A stretch of DNA of 64,000 nucleotides from Macrostomum hystrix (taxonomy: Eukaryota > Platyhelminthes > Macrostomidae): the NCBI GenBank assembly GCA_950097015.1, contig CATNEN010000011.1, positions 806,001 through 870,000 on the forward strand. The letters are read 5' to 3'. The translations under genes were made by a program, and so were the position numbers. The notes under the pieces were generated by a model. That model was not told the DNA's origin. It made no database searches and worked only from the letters and a program-made list of their open reading frames with translations. Positions 1 to 28,677 of the stretch are shown here, piece by piece (the stretch's first letter is position 1; every line of letters begins with the position of its first letter).

Positions 1-3000
1 ATCCGCTCATTGTCGACGCTCCGCCAGCGCCACCGCCGCTGTCTTTGACAATTTCGTCGCGAAAATCTTCCAAACTGCTTCTGGCCTGAGTTCGCATGTC
101 TTTAGCCAGGTCTTCAAGGCCTCCGCGCAGCGTTGGCGGAAGCGACGACAGCTCCTGGCCGAGGTGGCGCAGACGGTCTAGAACAGCGACAAGGCGAAGG
201 AGAGCCTCCGGATCCTGCTTGAACTCGCGGCGAACGCTGGCTTCGAAGGACTGAGGAATGGAAAGTGATGTATGAGGGCGAATGAGGTGGGGTGGAAGCT
301 GAGGAGTGAATGATGAGGTGGGGTGGAAGCTGCGGAGTGTGAGAGTGATAGGTTAAGAGTCCGTGGAAATTCTAAGCACGCTTACTAAGCGTAGATTTGC
401 AGCAATGATTCAACTCACGTGGACATCTTCAAACATGGTCTCTTTTGCTTTGCTGATAATCAGATCAGCCAATTGCTGAGGCCGGTTCAATTTAATACCG
501 AACATTGGCGCTACCATGGACTCCAGCTGTGGGAATTCGGATTTTTTAAAAATTACTGTTAAATGTCCATTTTAGCAAAATGCCAACTTAAGATCCTGGT
601 GCCAAGGAAAACTCACAATGGACATTCTAAGAAACGCTGTAAGCATAGCGTTAACATCGTCGGCGTCCAATTCTGATTGGTCAGCGGAGTCCGCGCCCAG
701 CGCCGGTTGCTGGGTTAGAGCGGTGGGCCGCGACTTCCTGCGTTTCATTGGGTCAGGGATTAGAAGAGTGAAATGGGATGGGGTATAAAGTGGGTCAGGG
801 ATGAGAAGAGTGAAATGGGATGGGGTATAAAGTGGGTCAGGGATGGGAAGAGTGAAATGGGATGGGGTATAAAGTGTGTCACGGATGAGAAGAGTGAAAT
901 GGAATGGGGTATAAAGTTGGTCAGGGATGGGAAGAGTGAAATGGGATGGGGTATAAAGTGGGTCAGGGATGGGAAGAGTGAAATGGGATGGGGTATAAAG
1001 TGGGTCAGGGATGAGAAGAGTGAAATGGGATGGGGTATAAAGTGGGTCAGGGATGGGAAGAGTGAAATGGGATGGGGTATAAAGTGGGTCAGGGATGAGA
1101 AGAGTGAAATGGGATGGGGTATAAAGTGGGTCAGGGATGGGAAGAGTGAAATGGGATGGGGTATAAAGTGGGTCAGGGATGAGAAGAGTGAAATGGGATG
1201 GGGTATAAAGTGGGTCAGGGATGGGAAGAGTGAAATGGAATGGGGCATAAAGTGGGTCAGGGATGGGAAGAGTGAAATGGAATGGGGTATAAAGTGGGTC
1301 AGGGATGAGAAGAGTGAAATGGGATGGGGTATAAAGTGGGTCAGGGATGGGAAGAGTGAAATGGGATGGGGTAAAAAGTGGGTCAGGGATGGGAAGAGTG
1401 AAATGGGATGTGGAACAATGTGGGTCATTGTATACAACTACCCAAACACAGCTATCTTTGTGTTGGAATTCTGCTAAGCATTTACTAATTTATAATCTTT
1501 TGTATCAGAAAGGACAAGTGTCAGTTTATCATTTAAAAAACGAAATCAAACTAACTCTATAGAAAAAACAATCAAATAAAAATCCAGACCATTTTACAAA
1601 AACATCCGTTCGCCTTGAATTTAGATTTTTTTCTTTAAAATAGCGAAACAACTAACAAAACAGAATCTTGCCACCTAAAAACCAAAAAACATTCGCAAAA
1701 CGCTACTTAAATTGACATTGATGAAGCACAAAAAATCATAATCGAGCAATATATATCTGTAAATATAAAAGTTTCCTAATCCCAAAATCGCTACTTGTTA
1801 CTTGTAGTAGAGCTACGAGCAAATAACATCTTTAGAGTAAAATTGTCTGTTTTTATTTTCATGGAATCTTTTATCTACGGCTACATCATCCAGTCACAAT
1901 GGCAGACTGCAGAAAATTGACCAGCGGACAATGATTTAGCAAATCGGTCGCAATCAATTGCTCTAAGCAACGAGTCTAAAAGATCGGTTCCTAACACCGA
2001 TTTATACTAGACAGCATTTTTTCTCATTACCGTCTGTCAAGAAAGATGATGGAATTCGATCTCGGCACAGATTTAGCAAACTCCTGCGAACTACTGCAAG
2101 TAGCATGACGTTGTAAAATATTTTTTATGGACCAAAAAGTAAAAAATATACACGTGTGGGGGTTGATAAAGCATTTTTTTAATAGGAAAAAATGAGAAAT
2201 TAACAGCATATTTTTACACTCGTACTCACATTTTCCGCTGCAGGGTTGCCGCCTTTGACGGGGTGTCCCTGGGACCGCCTCGGCGAGCCTGAAAAAAACA
2301 TTTGAACAATATGTCTGTGAATTTGCGACTAACCTGAGAATCTACAAACCCTGAAGCGACTGACCTGACAATCTACAAACCCTGAAGCGACCTGACAATC
2401 TACAAACTCTGAAGCGACTGAACTGTAATTCTACATGCCCTGAAGCGACTGAACTGGATTTCTACATGCCCTGAAGCGACTGAACTGGATTTCTACATGC
2501 CCTGAAGCGACTGAACTGGATTTCTACATGCCCTGAAGCGACTGAACTGGATTTCTACATGCCCTGAAGCGACTGAACTGGATTTCTACATGCCCTGAAG
2601 CGACTGAACTGGATTTCTACATGCCCTGAAGCGACTGAACTGAGAATAAAAAATAAGGAAGCGACTAAACAGAGAATGAAAATTAAAACCTGAAGTAAAA
2701 GTTTTAAGAACAATCTACATGTTCTAGTCAAAGAGAGTATGATTACAAGCAGCTTACCAATGATGGCGATGCACCAAATGCTGTGTTCGCTGTTCCGATA
2801 AGCGAGTCGCGAAATCTAAAGACAAATTGTGGTAACACTCTCAGGCAACTTATCTCTGTTCGTCCCTAATCCCTCCTCAAGATTACAAATTACTCCTCAA
2901 CACCCTGATCTCACCTTGACACCCCTAAACCCGAATCCCTACATTAGTTTAATCCCATTACTCATTATGCTCAAAGTAAAACTCGCCAGCATAGCAACGC

Positions 3001-5243
3001 ATCTCAGAGTGCGAACTCACTTCTTTAAGGCATTGCACATGGACAAAGAGCGCACTTCAATGTACACCTGAACATAGTCAGCGGACTTGCCCTGACTGTC
3101 CAGCCAATCGGTGATTAGCCGCAATTCCTGCAGCTGGCTGTCGTTGAACTTCGGTAGAAACTCTGCCAACAAATAAACATAGATTCATTAATCATTAATG
3201 TTAGTAATGAATCATAACTGTCAAATATAATGTTTCTAACCCTTCAGATCGACAGCGTGTAGGCCGGCTAAAGTCAGGCATTTCTCAGGCGGCAGACGCT
3301 CTGACTGGGTCATGGAGGTGAGCTGCTCTTTGAATTTATCGCGCAGACCTTTAGAGCCCTCAGTGATTATATATTGCTGCAATGTTAATAGTCACAGGTT
3401 TTAACAATAGCAAAATTCTCTAAAAATATAATTTAATTATCACAAAATAACTCACGAAACTTACAAGATTCTCAGCATTCTTCTCCTGCGGTAGGTAGGA
3501 GGCAAAAAAGTCCAGGGACTCTTTGGCTTTGGCTAGAGATGACACATAGTCTTCTACATTGATTATTCTAAAGGAAAAACAGATAATGTTGTAAAGAACT
3601 TGTTTAAAAATCTTGTCTACATTTATTTGTTGCCACTTAGAAACAAAAAATTTTTCTGGATTCCAAGAAATCAAACAATAAAGATAAAACTTACTTTGAT
3701 GGTTTGAGCTCCTGAATGTACTTGTCTGTTGTAACTTGATAAGAGCTTGTCTGTTTTAGAAACAGTCTACAAGATTCATAGCCTAAAAAGTTCATATTGG
3801 TTAAAATGTTTTTGCAAATCAATGAACAAACTCATGAAAAACCTACTAGGCAAGAACAGCTTTAGCTAAAGAAATCACCTTAAAAATGTATTATTTTACA
3901 ATGCGCACATGAAATTTAGAAATTATAGTTATAATCTTACACTTCCACTTAACTCCCCCACTGCTAACAAGTAAAATAAGTTTCAATGGTAAGCATCATA
4001 GGTATGTAAAACCAAACCTATTTAAACTATTAGTGAGTTAAAATAATATTAAAACACATTTTAAATGAGATAAATTGAAATTATAGTAGGTAAAAAAAGA
4101 AAGACAATAATTAAATAGTACGAAAAATATTTCTTTTAATTTTCTATTTTTTATATACAAAGTTTATAGAGCCCTCAAAATCCTCATTAAAATATATTTT
4201 AATATTTATAAGCCTTAGTAATAATATTTAAAAAGCTAACAATAAGTTAAAATAAAACAAATTTAAAAATACTCTTTCTTAAAATAGAACCTTAAAAAAC
4301 CCTAAAAAAATAAGATGCCAAAATAAAATGGTACACAAACAATATTTTTTTGAAAATACTGACCTGGTCAACGTTTTTATACCTTAAAAAATAAACTAGA
4401 TAGCTATTGAAATACATAATAGCATAGCTAATATGCTAATTTATTATGCCCAATTATTGATTTAAAGGGTGTACCTAAAGTCAGAATATTTGTTCTGGCT
4501 AATCAATATTTAGTTCAATTGTAACATGTTTTTTAGTAAATAATAAATTTCCTTAAAAAGTCAACAGTTTCAAAAAAGAGTGACCTAAAATTTTGTATGA
4601 AGGTCAGCCCTAATTCTAACTTCCAATGTTACATTTCGAAAATAATATGGTTGCTGTAAGATTAGGTCTATATTGTCTAATGAGCCATGCAACCAAACAG
4701 GCTGAGATCTTGGAAGCACATTACAATTGAAGGATCTATTGATGAGTTAGACTATCAGGAGACTGTGGGTGTGGGACACCCCATAAATACAATAGCAAAA
4801 ACATGATTAATTAGATATAAGTATTTGCTTAGACTCTATATGGTCATATGGAAAATAAGCTAGGAAGTGAGACATTGGTAATAATAATATATAAAATGTA
4901 GGGCCTACCATTATTTGTTTTTAAGTCAACTATAAATGGAATAGTCAGAGTCAACACCATCAATAAAATCAAGTCTAACAAGCAAGCACAGAAATAATAA
5001 CATACATGACATAAAAACGAATACAATCATCACCTTACCTTTTCTTCTGGCACGGAGGATTTCCATTTGTTCATTGATGGGCGACATTTTTTGCTGAAGC
5101 ACATTAGCTGTTTCAATTACAATATGTAGCTTGTCTTCTGTTTCTTTAGTAAGAGCTTCGAACCTAGAAGAAATGTCATTTAACTGTTGAAGCCTATCTG
5201 AGAGAACATGAAGATAATCTTGCCGAAAGCTAAACTGGTCCAT
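1..5243 (-). CDS. exoc7: Exocyst complex component 7 (Exo70), 5' part, partial at the left edge
   Basis: Exo70 is the exocyst subunit that tethers secretory vesicles to the plasma membrane. Ten exons chain in frame on the minus strand: 5243-5039, 3782-3695, 3567-3465, 3376-3241, 3162-3021, 2815-2758, 2288-2230, 737-617, 526-419 and 250-1, giving about 423 residues before the window ends; the C-terminal lipid-binding part lies outside. All introns are GT-AG and all phases agree. Residues 1-70 (MDQFSFRQ start) form the heptad-rich N-terminal coiled coil. The most diagnostic stretch is in exon 5 (LITDWLDSQGKSADYV, then VYIEVRS), matching the family pattern of a helix with W-L followed by VYxxxRS. 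Exon 7 holds the basic RDTPSKAATLQRK linker, and exon 10 the LRHLGQELSSLPPTL helix followed by ALEDF-like SSLEDFRDEI. Start: the first ATG, facing the camk2 promoter. Tandem arrays sit in introns 6 and 7. Confidence 0.87.
749..1425. repeat. 42-bp tandem array in exoc7 intron 7
   Basis: About 16 copies of a 42-bp unit (core GGGATGGGAAGAGTGAAATG). On the gene's strand it is pyrimidine-rich with a CTGACCC motif. The array begins 12 nt from the acceptor of exoc7 exon 8 (737). Because 42 is a multiple of 3 without a stop, both strands read as long open frames; these are not genes. Confidence 0.95.
2334..2645. repeat. 31-bp tandem array in exoc7 intron 6
   Basis: About 10 copies of a 31-bp unit with core CTGAAGCGACTGAACTGG; the outer copies are diverged and the middle ones nearly identical. 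It starts about 50 nt from the acceptor of exon 7 (2288). Confidence 0.93.
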
Positions 5244-6052
5244 TATGGATTAAAAAACTCAAAGGAGCCTCAATTTAAGTATCAAGCGTTTGCAATGTAT
5301 ATTTAATCGTACAATATTTTATGTTCACAGAATATTTATGTAACTATCTAAAACGCAACCATGCAGTGTTGTTGAATTCTGCAAAGTGGTGAGGTTTCCC
5401 GGAAACACCAGATTTTAAAATTGTTCAAAAAAACATGGGACTAAAAAAACAAAGTCCCAGAAAACAATTGAGACCCGTGTGTAAAAGCAAGTACACACAG
5501 ACATCGAGGGAAAAAAACAAGTTATTTTGTTTAAAACTTTTAAAAGTGATATTTTTTCAAGAATGTTCTAAAAACATGTAGTAAAAATTTACGGCACACT
5601 TTTATCCCAATTTGCGTTTGTAAATCTTAAATTAAAAAAAGAGCAGGCTTTTTACGAAAAGTTGTAAACAGTACTTGAAAAATTATCTAACATGAAGATC
5701 TAAAATTAACATGACTTTCCGCCACCATCTGACAAAGCGTTTTAAAGTTTGCAAATAGGCTCTTTGGGCTGGACGGGTACAAAAAGAAAAAACAAATACT
5801 CGGTCGCAAAAAAATACATTATTATAACAAGCAATTGATATATAATTATTTGCATATAAATTTATTTTAAACCAAAAAAACTTAATATATAACAACATTT
5901 TCAAAAGCTTTACTACATTTGTTTAATTTACATGTTTTGGGGCAATATTCCTTACTTGACAGCATAGCTTTTCTGAACTACAAAGTAGAAGACTAAAGTT
6001 AATTATTCTCTTTTATTTTACTAAAGAAAACAATCAACTAGCAAAGACAAAA
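5244..6052. promoter_or_regulatory. Head-to-head intergenic interval of exoc7 and camk2
   Basis: The start codons of exoc7 (minus) and camk2 (plus) are 809 bp apart and point away from each other, so this AT-rich interval must hold both 5' UTRs and promoters. The clearest motif is the perfect palindrome TTTCCCGGAAA at 5395-5405, which contains a TTCNNNGAA core of the STAT type. Function is inferred; no TATA box could be assigned with confidence. Confidence 0.5.
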
Positions 6053-23567
<17,515 letters not shown>

Positions 23568-26557
23568 TAGAATTGCATTATTTGTTCTTATCGGCACGCA
23601 AAAAACTCGTATTTTTTTTCTAGTGATTTTGAAATATTCACTTAAAACGGTCAATAAACTATCTCGTAAGTTATTAGCCTGACACACTAAATTTGACCAA
23701 TATATAATTTTAGCCACATATGTGTGTCAAACATGATCGACACATTGGTACCACCAATGTAGTGGTACCAATATATAAATCCTTGTCTATAAAAATGGCA
23801 TGTCTTTAACAGGTTGAGAATCATAACATCTTGCTACGGATATTAAAACCTTTCATAATATTTTAAATACTATAATTTAAAGTACACAATCCACGATACA
23901 TAATAAGAATCATGCTTCTTATCCTTTAATGTTAAACACTGATTAAACTTTATTAGTTATCATATTTCTGAATGTTTGAAATATAATTATAAACACTCGT
24001 CTATATCTCTAACGTAAATATATTTCACACTATTCTGTGTTGTAATAATTGGTTTCCTTAGCAATTATTATATTTTTTGTGCTTTGAAGTTCAATATTTT
24101 TAATGTCAAACCGTTATGTAACTTCTTTAAATTAATTTGTTTTTTAATGCTTATAAAATTGTTTATCCCAGGATTAACGTGAAAACTGTAATTCTTAAAG
24201 TGGCTTGAGGTTTAAATATGCTCGTAAATATTAACCAGTGAAGGAAATGTATATTTTAAATCTATTGCAGCAGTCCAGTTAAAAGCTTTGTTTTTAATTC
24301 ATCAGTCTCTTGTAAATGCAAGTAAAATACTTGTAATGCTTGTAAAATACGACAATATTATCTGTCGTAAAATAATTTATATTTAATTGTTGTACCGGCA
24401 TCTTATATTGCTTGTATTTTATATCCTTAAAGCTTGTAAGTTTATTTGGTATTAAGTGGTTTTAAATGCTTATTTCTTCTTGGATTGGATCTTTTTAGTC
24501 CATTGTTTTTTGCGCTCTAATTTCCTTGATTAGATTAAAGAATTATCAAATGAACAATTATTTTCCTTCGAAAAGCATCTGCCCTAAAAATTGTCGAACA
24601 TGAGGAAAACCTAAAAGAATGAACCGTATCTATAGTGTTGTGAGGTATCGGTTATTTTAACATTCGAAATCTAGTATACTTATATCCCAGCGTCCAGAAG
24701 TGGAAAATATTGTGTCAAGTGCGCTTCACTAGCTATAGCTTTTAATGGCTAACAGCATTAGCTGGGAGCAGATGAGAGTCGGTGTGGCGCCTCCTTAAGT
24801 CCATGGACTAAATAGCCATTTACAGCATATATTTGAGTCGCGCAATAGACTTGCGAGAGTGCCGCGCAGTCTGCTGATCAACTAGTCCTCTCGAGGACCA
24901 TTTCATTGTTAGACCCTGGACCAGGCTCAAAATTGTCCTGTAGATCATTTTTGACACTTGATCCGATTGGGGGGGGGTTATGTGCATATGTTTCTACCTT
25001 GTTACAAAATAGCATAGGTGTTAGGGACTCGTGAAAACATTTATTCGAAATGCATGCATCGCAGTCATTCCTTTCCCTATTTTGACTTGCCCTTTATTAA
25101 TTTTGACATTTTCGTTACAGGTGTTAGTTTCACTTGTCATGCTTATTGTTTGCCAAATGTCCTATGCTCGGAGAGTGAGAAGAAAATTATGTTAGTTTCA
25201 AACGCTAATTGCTTCGACTTTACATACGTCTGTTGTGTGAGCAGAGCGGCTTTTGTGAAAAAAAACTATTTTTTTAATAACTTTTAAACTGCCGTTGCAG
25301 TTGTTTCACGGTAGTATCAAACTCTCTTGTCTTTATCTAGGTTTTTTAGCTTTCATTAACTGAATCAAATTCAATTAATCAAAAGACAAGTGAAAAGAAT
25401 ATTTTTATCTTCACAACTACTAGCTCGTGATTAGCTTTCAGATTTTTTCAGTTTAGCTTGAAAAAGCTAACATAAATTCATCAACTTTAACTTCAACCGA
25501 AAATGCAAATGTTATACTTGATTACTTTTGCTATATAAAAGCAAAGAAGTTGTAACGGTTTACGTTTTGTCTCTATCAGATTATTGCGCTTAGGCTCAGT
25601 TTAGCTCTGTTAGCTGTGGTTTTCGTCAGCTACGTGTTTTTTAAAGTATTGCTTGTTTATTTTATAACTCAAATCTTTGTTTTCGTGTTGTATTTTCATG
25701 TCTTTAGAATTATTATGTTAGTTGTTAGTCTCTGCATCAGTTTGTCCTTTTCACTATGTCGTTATATTACATGCGAAGTTGTTGCAAAATATTTATAATG
25801 TTGTATGCTACATGACCAAGGTAAAGTCTGTTTACAATAATTATTTATCTACTTCACTCTTTCTTGTTGTCCTGAAAAGTCTAAATATTTTATTTGCAGG
25901 TAAATAAAGTTTCTTTATATTCCATCGATTAGCAATTTTGGCTCTTTATATCGAAATATATTTCATTCTAGCTAAAGTAATAAAAACGAAGTAAAGTTAA
26001 TAAATCACATAGATGTGCTTCAGAAACAAAACTAACATCTTACACGAGCTCATTAGAGCGCTGTTAACATTGCTTGCATTTTTCGCGAATTTATTTTCCA
26101 CTTTTCAAGTGGTTAAAAATAAGGTTCTTATTGCTAATGCTAATATCTGCAACCAAATGAAGAAACGAAAACACAATTGTTTACGCCTCCATATTTTTTT
26201 ATTTTCTGAACCAAAGCATTTTGTAGACTACAGGTAAATATGACGCTTTGAAAGTTTCGCTACAGATTAGACGAAAATATGGGCAAAAAACTATGTAATC
26301 CCATCGAAGTCAGTCGAAAATTAAGCTGTTGTAAAAGCAGTGTTTTTTTAGATCTAAATTACGCTCTTACTTTAAAGATTATTACATTACATTTATGGTT
26401 TTTGGCACAAATGGCACAAACAAATCAAGAATATTTCGTATTATGAAGTACTGTCAACTATACTGTCAAGAGTGAAAGAAAGAATGAAGAAATAAAGCAT
26501 ATTTTTGTATTAAATGACTATTGGTTTGTTACGATATGCATTATTCCTATTCATTGT
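23568..26557. other. 3' spacer after camk2
   Basis: AT-rich, holding the camk2 3' UTR. GGTACCACCAATGTAGTGGTACC at about 23747-23769 contains the inverted pair GGTACCAC/GTGGTACC. A GC-richer patch at 24700-24960 contains a GTCCATGGAC palindrome like that in SINE family 2 tails. No gene recognised; the short open frames at 25000-26240 have no exon-like structure. Confidence 0.5.
23653..23658 (+). terminator. Candidate polyadenylation signal of camk2
   Basis: A canonical AATAAA lies 86 nt after the camk2 stop codon (TAG at 23565-23567). It is the first such hexamer in the 3' flank. Longer 3' UTR forms are possible. Confidence 0.45.
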
Positions 26558-27120
26558 CAAGGACCACTGTTGTATAACAGGACGGGAAACTCAAAGATCG
26601 TGTAAATTTTTAGAAGGCCGATTTCCTGGAAAAAATACACTGCGGAGATAGGAAAAAGTCATTTTTCAGCACATAATCAACTATTGCTTTTGATCTGGAG
26701 CAAGTACAAATCCGTTTATCTTAGTACAGCATGCCCAACATTAAGCTCCATTGTTTTTATATAGCTTTGTTTATAAAAGTCTTATTTTTACGTATATATA
26801 TATTATATAATAGTGTCGTGAATCTATATAGACTATAGACTAGCACATTTAATGGCTCACAATATGATAGCTAAATATTCTTAATTTGGCCTAAGTTGTT
26901 TGAATTAACAAACTAGCTAAATATTTTGGCAAAAATAACAGCCAAAAAATTAAATTACTACAAGTTCTACAACAGTAGCAACTATATAGCTATAAAGGTA
27001 CAACAAATTTCAAAATGATTTTTTAAAATGCAACCACGTAAGTTAATAATTTTTTTTTAAAAATTTAAAAATTTACACGATCTTTGAGTTTCCCGTCCTG
27101 TTATACTACAGTGGTCCTTG
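26558..27120. mobile_element. hAT-type MITE with 8-bp target duplication
   Basis: 563-bp element with about 56-bp terminal inverted repeats starting CAAGGACCACTGTTGTATAA on the left and the same with one mismatch (position 14) read inward from the right. It is flanked on both sides by TTCATTGT (26550-26557 and 27121-27128). An 8-bp duplication is the hallmark of hAT transposons. The interior is AT-rich and has no transposase. Confidence 0.88.
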
Positions 27121-27739
27121 TTCATTGTTAGCTTCAAGTACAAACAGTTAGCTGCTAGTTATCGATATGTTCATTATTGAAATCGCCTCCTCATATTTTC
27201 GAGGTTAATCTTAACAATTCGGTATTTCAAAACATATGGTTAGTTCATTTAATATTTATCAGTGCAGGGTTTGTCTCATATCGAACAAAGTGCAAAATTA
27301 TATGAAAAATTTGTGTTTTTCAAATTCTATTGACAATTGTTAAGTTTTTGTTTTGTTTTTGTATGCAGAAATGGCCCAATTATAATTGATTGCACTGCAC
27401 GACACACAGGCTGTAGTATGTATCGTTTATATATCTTTACGCATGACGTGTTTCTTACATTTTATGCATTTATTTATTTATTTTGCGTTAGCTTGTGTTT
27501 TTGGAGATTAGCACAAATATTGCATTTTTAATAATAGAAAGTTGTAATGTGTTTTGGACCACAGTGCTCGCTATACGAGTAGCATACCGCTATCATATTT
27601 GGGTAAATTGACACATACTTCAAGTACATTTTCTATACTTAGAAAAAAGAAACAATAGTAAATTAGCAGCAGCATAAAGAGTTCTGCTTATTAAAGTTAC
27701 CATGGCTGAAATTCCTTTCTCTTATTATGTATAACCTCA

Positions 27740-28330
27740 ACAAGTGCTCCCTCCTTCTTCCTTGGTTGGCAGCCTGGCTGGGTCGCTCAGTCTGGTACTC
27801 TCGCCCCGGGCTGCCTTCCCCTGCTGCACTGTGATTAGCCAGTGGGTGCATGAAGGGTTTGGGGTTGGGTGGGGGCGGTGGGCTGTGGCTTTGGGGCGCC
27901 CCTGGGCCAGGATGAGTCGTGGCACTATAAGAGCCGCGACTCTGGTGGCTGGGGGGCCGTCCTCCGCCTCCTCCGCTTCACTCTCTCTCGACTCTGGTCA
28001 ACTGGGACCTGCCATTGAAGCCAAATTGTCTCCAAGTCTAAGTCGCTGCCTTGTCTTGCTTAATTCGGTAAATTGCCATAGCGGGGGGCCAGATAGTCCC
28101 TGTGTCCTGTCGCCGATAAGTGGGGAGCTAGACAAGGGAACAGATATAGGGTTACTCCGTACTGTACACAGGCGGTACTCCTACGCCAGCCTGTGCGTCC
28201 TGACTTCAGCGTCAGCGTCAACGCGGAGGTCAGTCGCGGAGATGCGTCCTGACGCCTAATTTGGGACCAATGTGAGCTCTGGCGTACTGACGCTGACCAG
28301 CAGAGGGACCCGCATACTAGTAAACGATAC
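27740..28330 (+). other. GC-rich block with TATA box and primer-binding-like site
   Basis: A sharp GC-rich island in AT-rich DNA. It has TATAAGAG at 27926-27933 within a promoter-like context and, at its right side, TGGGACCAATGTGAGCTC at 28262-28279, which resembles the primer-binding site that follows an LTR. It could be a solo LTR remnant or a promoter. No second LTR or protein was found. The 171-codon open frame here has no recognisable domain. Confidence 0.3.
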
Positions 28331-28372
28331 CGTATATCTGTATATCTGTATATCTGTATATCTGTATATCCG
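28328..28372. repeat. TATATCTG microsatellite
   Basis: About five copies of an 8-bp unit TATATCTG downstream of the channel's exon I. Confidence 0.9.
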
Positions 28373-28539
28373 ATAGGTACACCTCACCCGGGGATCGCCA
28401 TATTGATAGATTTTTGTATCTGATTGATTGAGCATGTTACATTGCAGCCTTTTACATGGGGTCAAAGTATGCACAAAATATCTCGCCAAAAATTTACAAA
28501 AAATAAATGGAGCTTTATGCAATCAGATAGCAATAGCAA

Positions 28540-28677
28540 TCAGTGATTAGTTTGTTGACTCTGCTGCCGTCTGTTTTGGTGATGGTGATGCCGGTTCTTC
28601 ATTAGTTCAAGCGTTGAACTCTTCCTATTTGCTGCGCGTCCGTGCGTTTCGACCATCTGGTAAAACTGGACCTTATT
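28540..28677 (-). CDS. Candidate alternative 3' terminal exon (exon I) of the channel
   Basis: A clean acceptor (TTCATTTTAG) is followed by 45 codons and a TGA: NKVQFYQMVETHGRAANRKS, then STLELMKNRHHHHQNRRQQ, SQQTNH. It fits phase 0. The best partner is a GGA|GTTAGG donor inside exon H (exon end 29977), giving an LAMQHG/NKVQFY junction; similar GTTAG donors are used in camk2 and exoc7 here. If correct, the tail after TM4 is about 80 residues and strongly basic. It could instead be the last exon of another minus-strand gene. Confidence 0.5.
   Translation of the reverse strand, partial: NKVQFYQMVETHGRAANRKSSTLELMKNRHHHHQNRRQQSQQTNH

Noticed and set aside
760-1477. Long open frames of 225-234 codons on both strands
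   Set aside because: Produced by the 42-bp tandem unit (14 stop-free codons); they lie inside an exoc7 intron.
27744-28259. 171-codon plus-strand gene
   Set aside because: Open frame in GC-rich DNA with a promoter-like TATA inside it; no domain or conserved motif seen.
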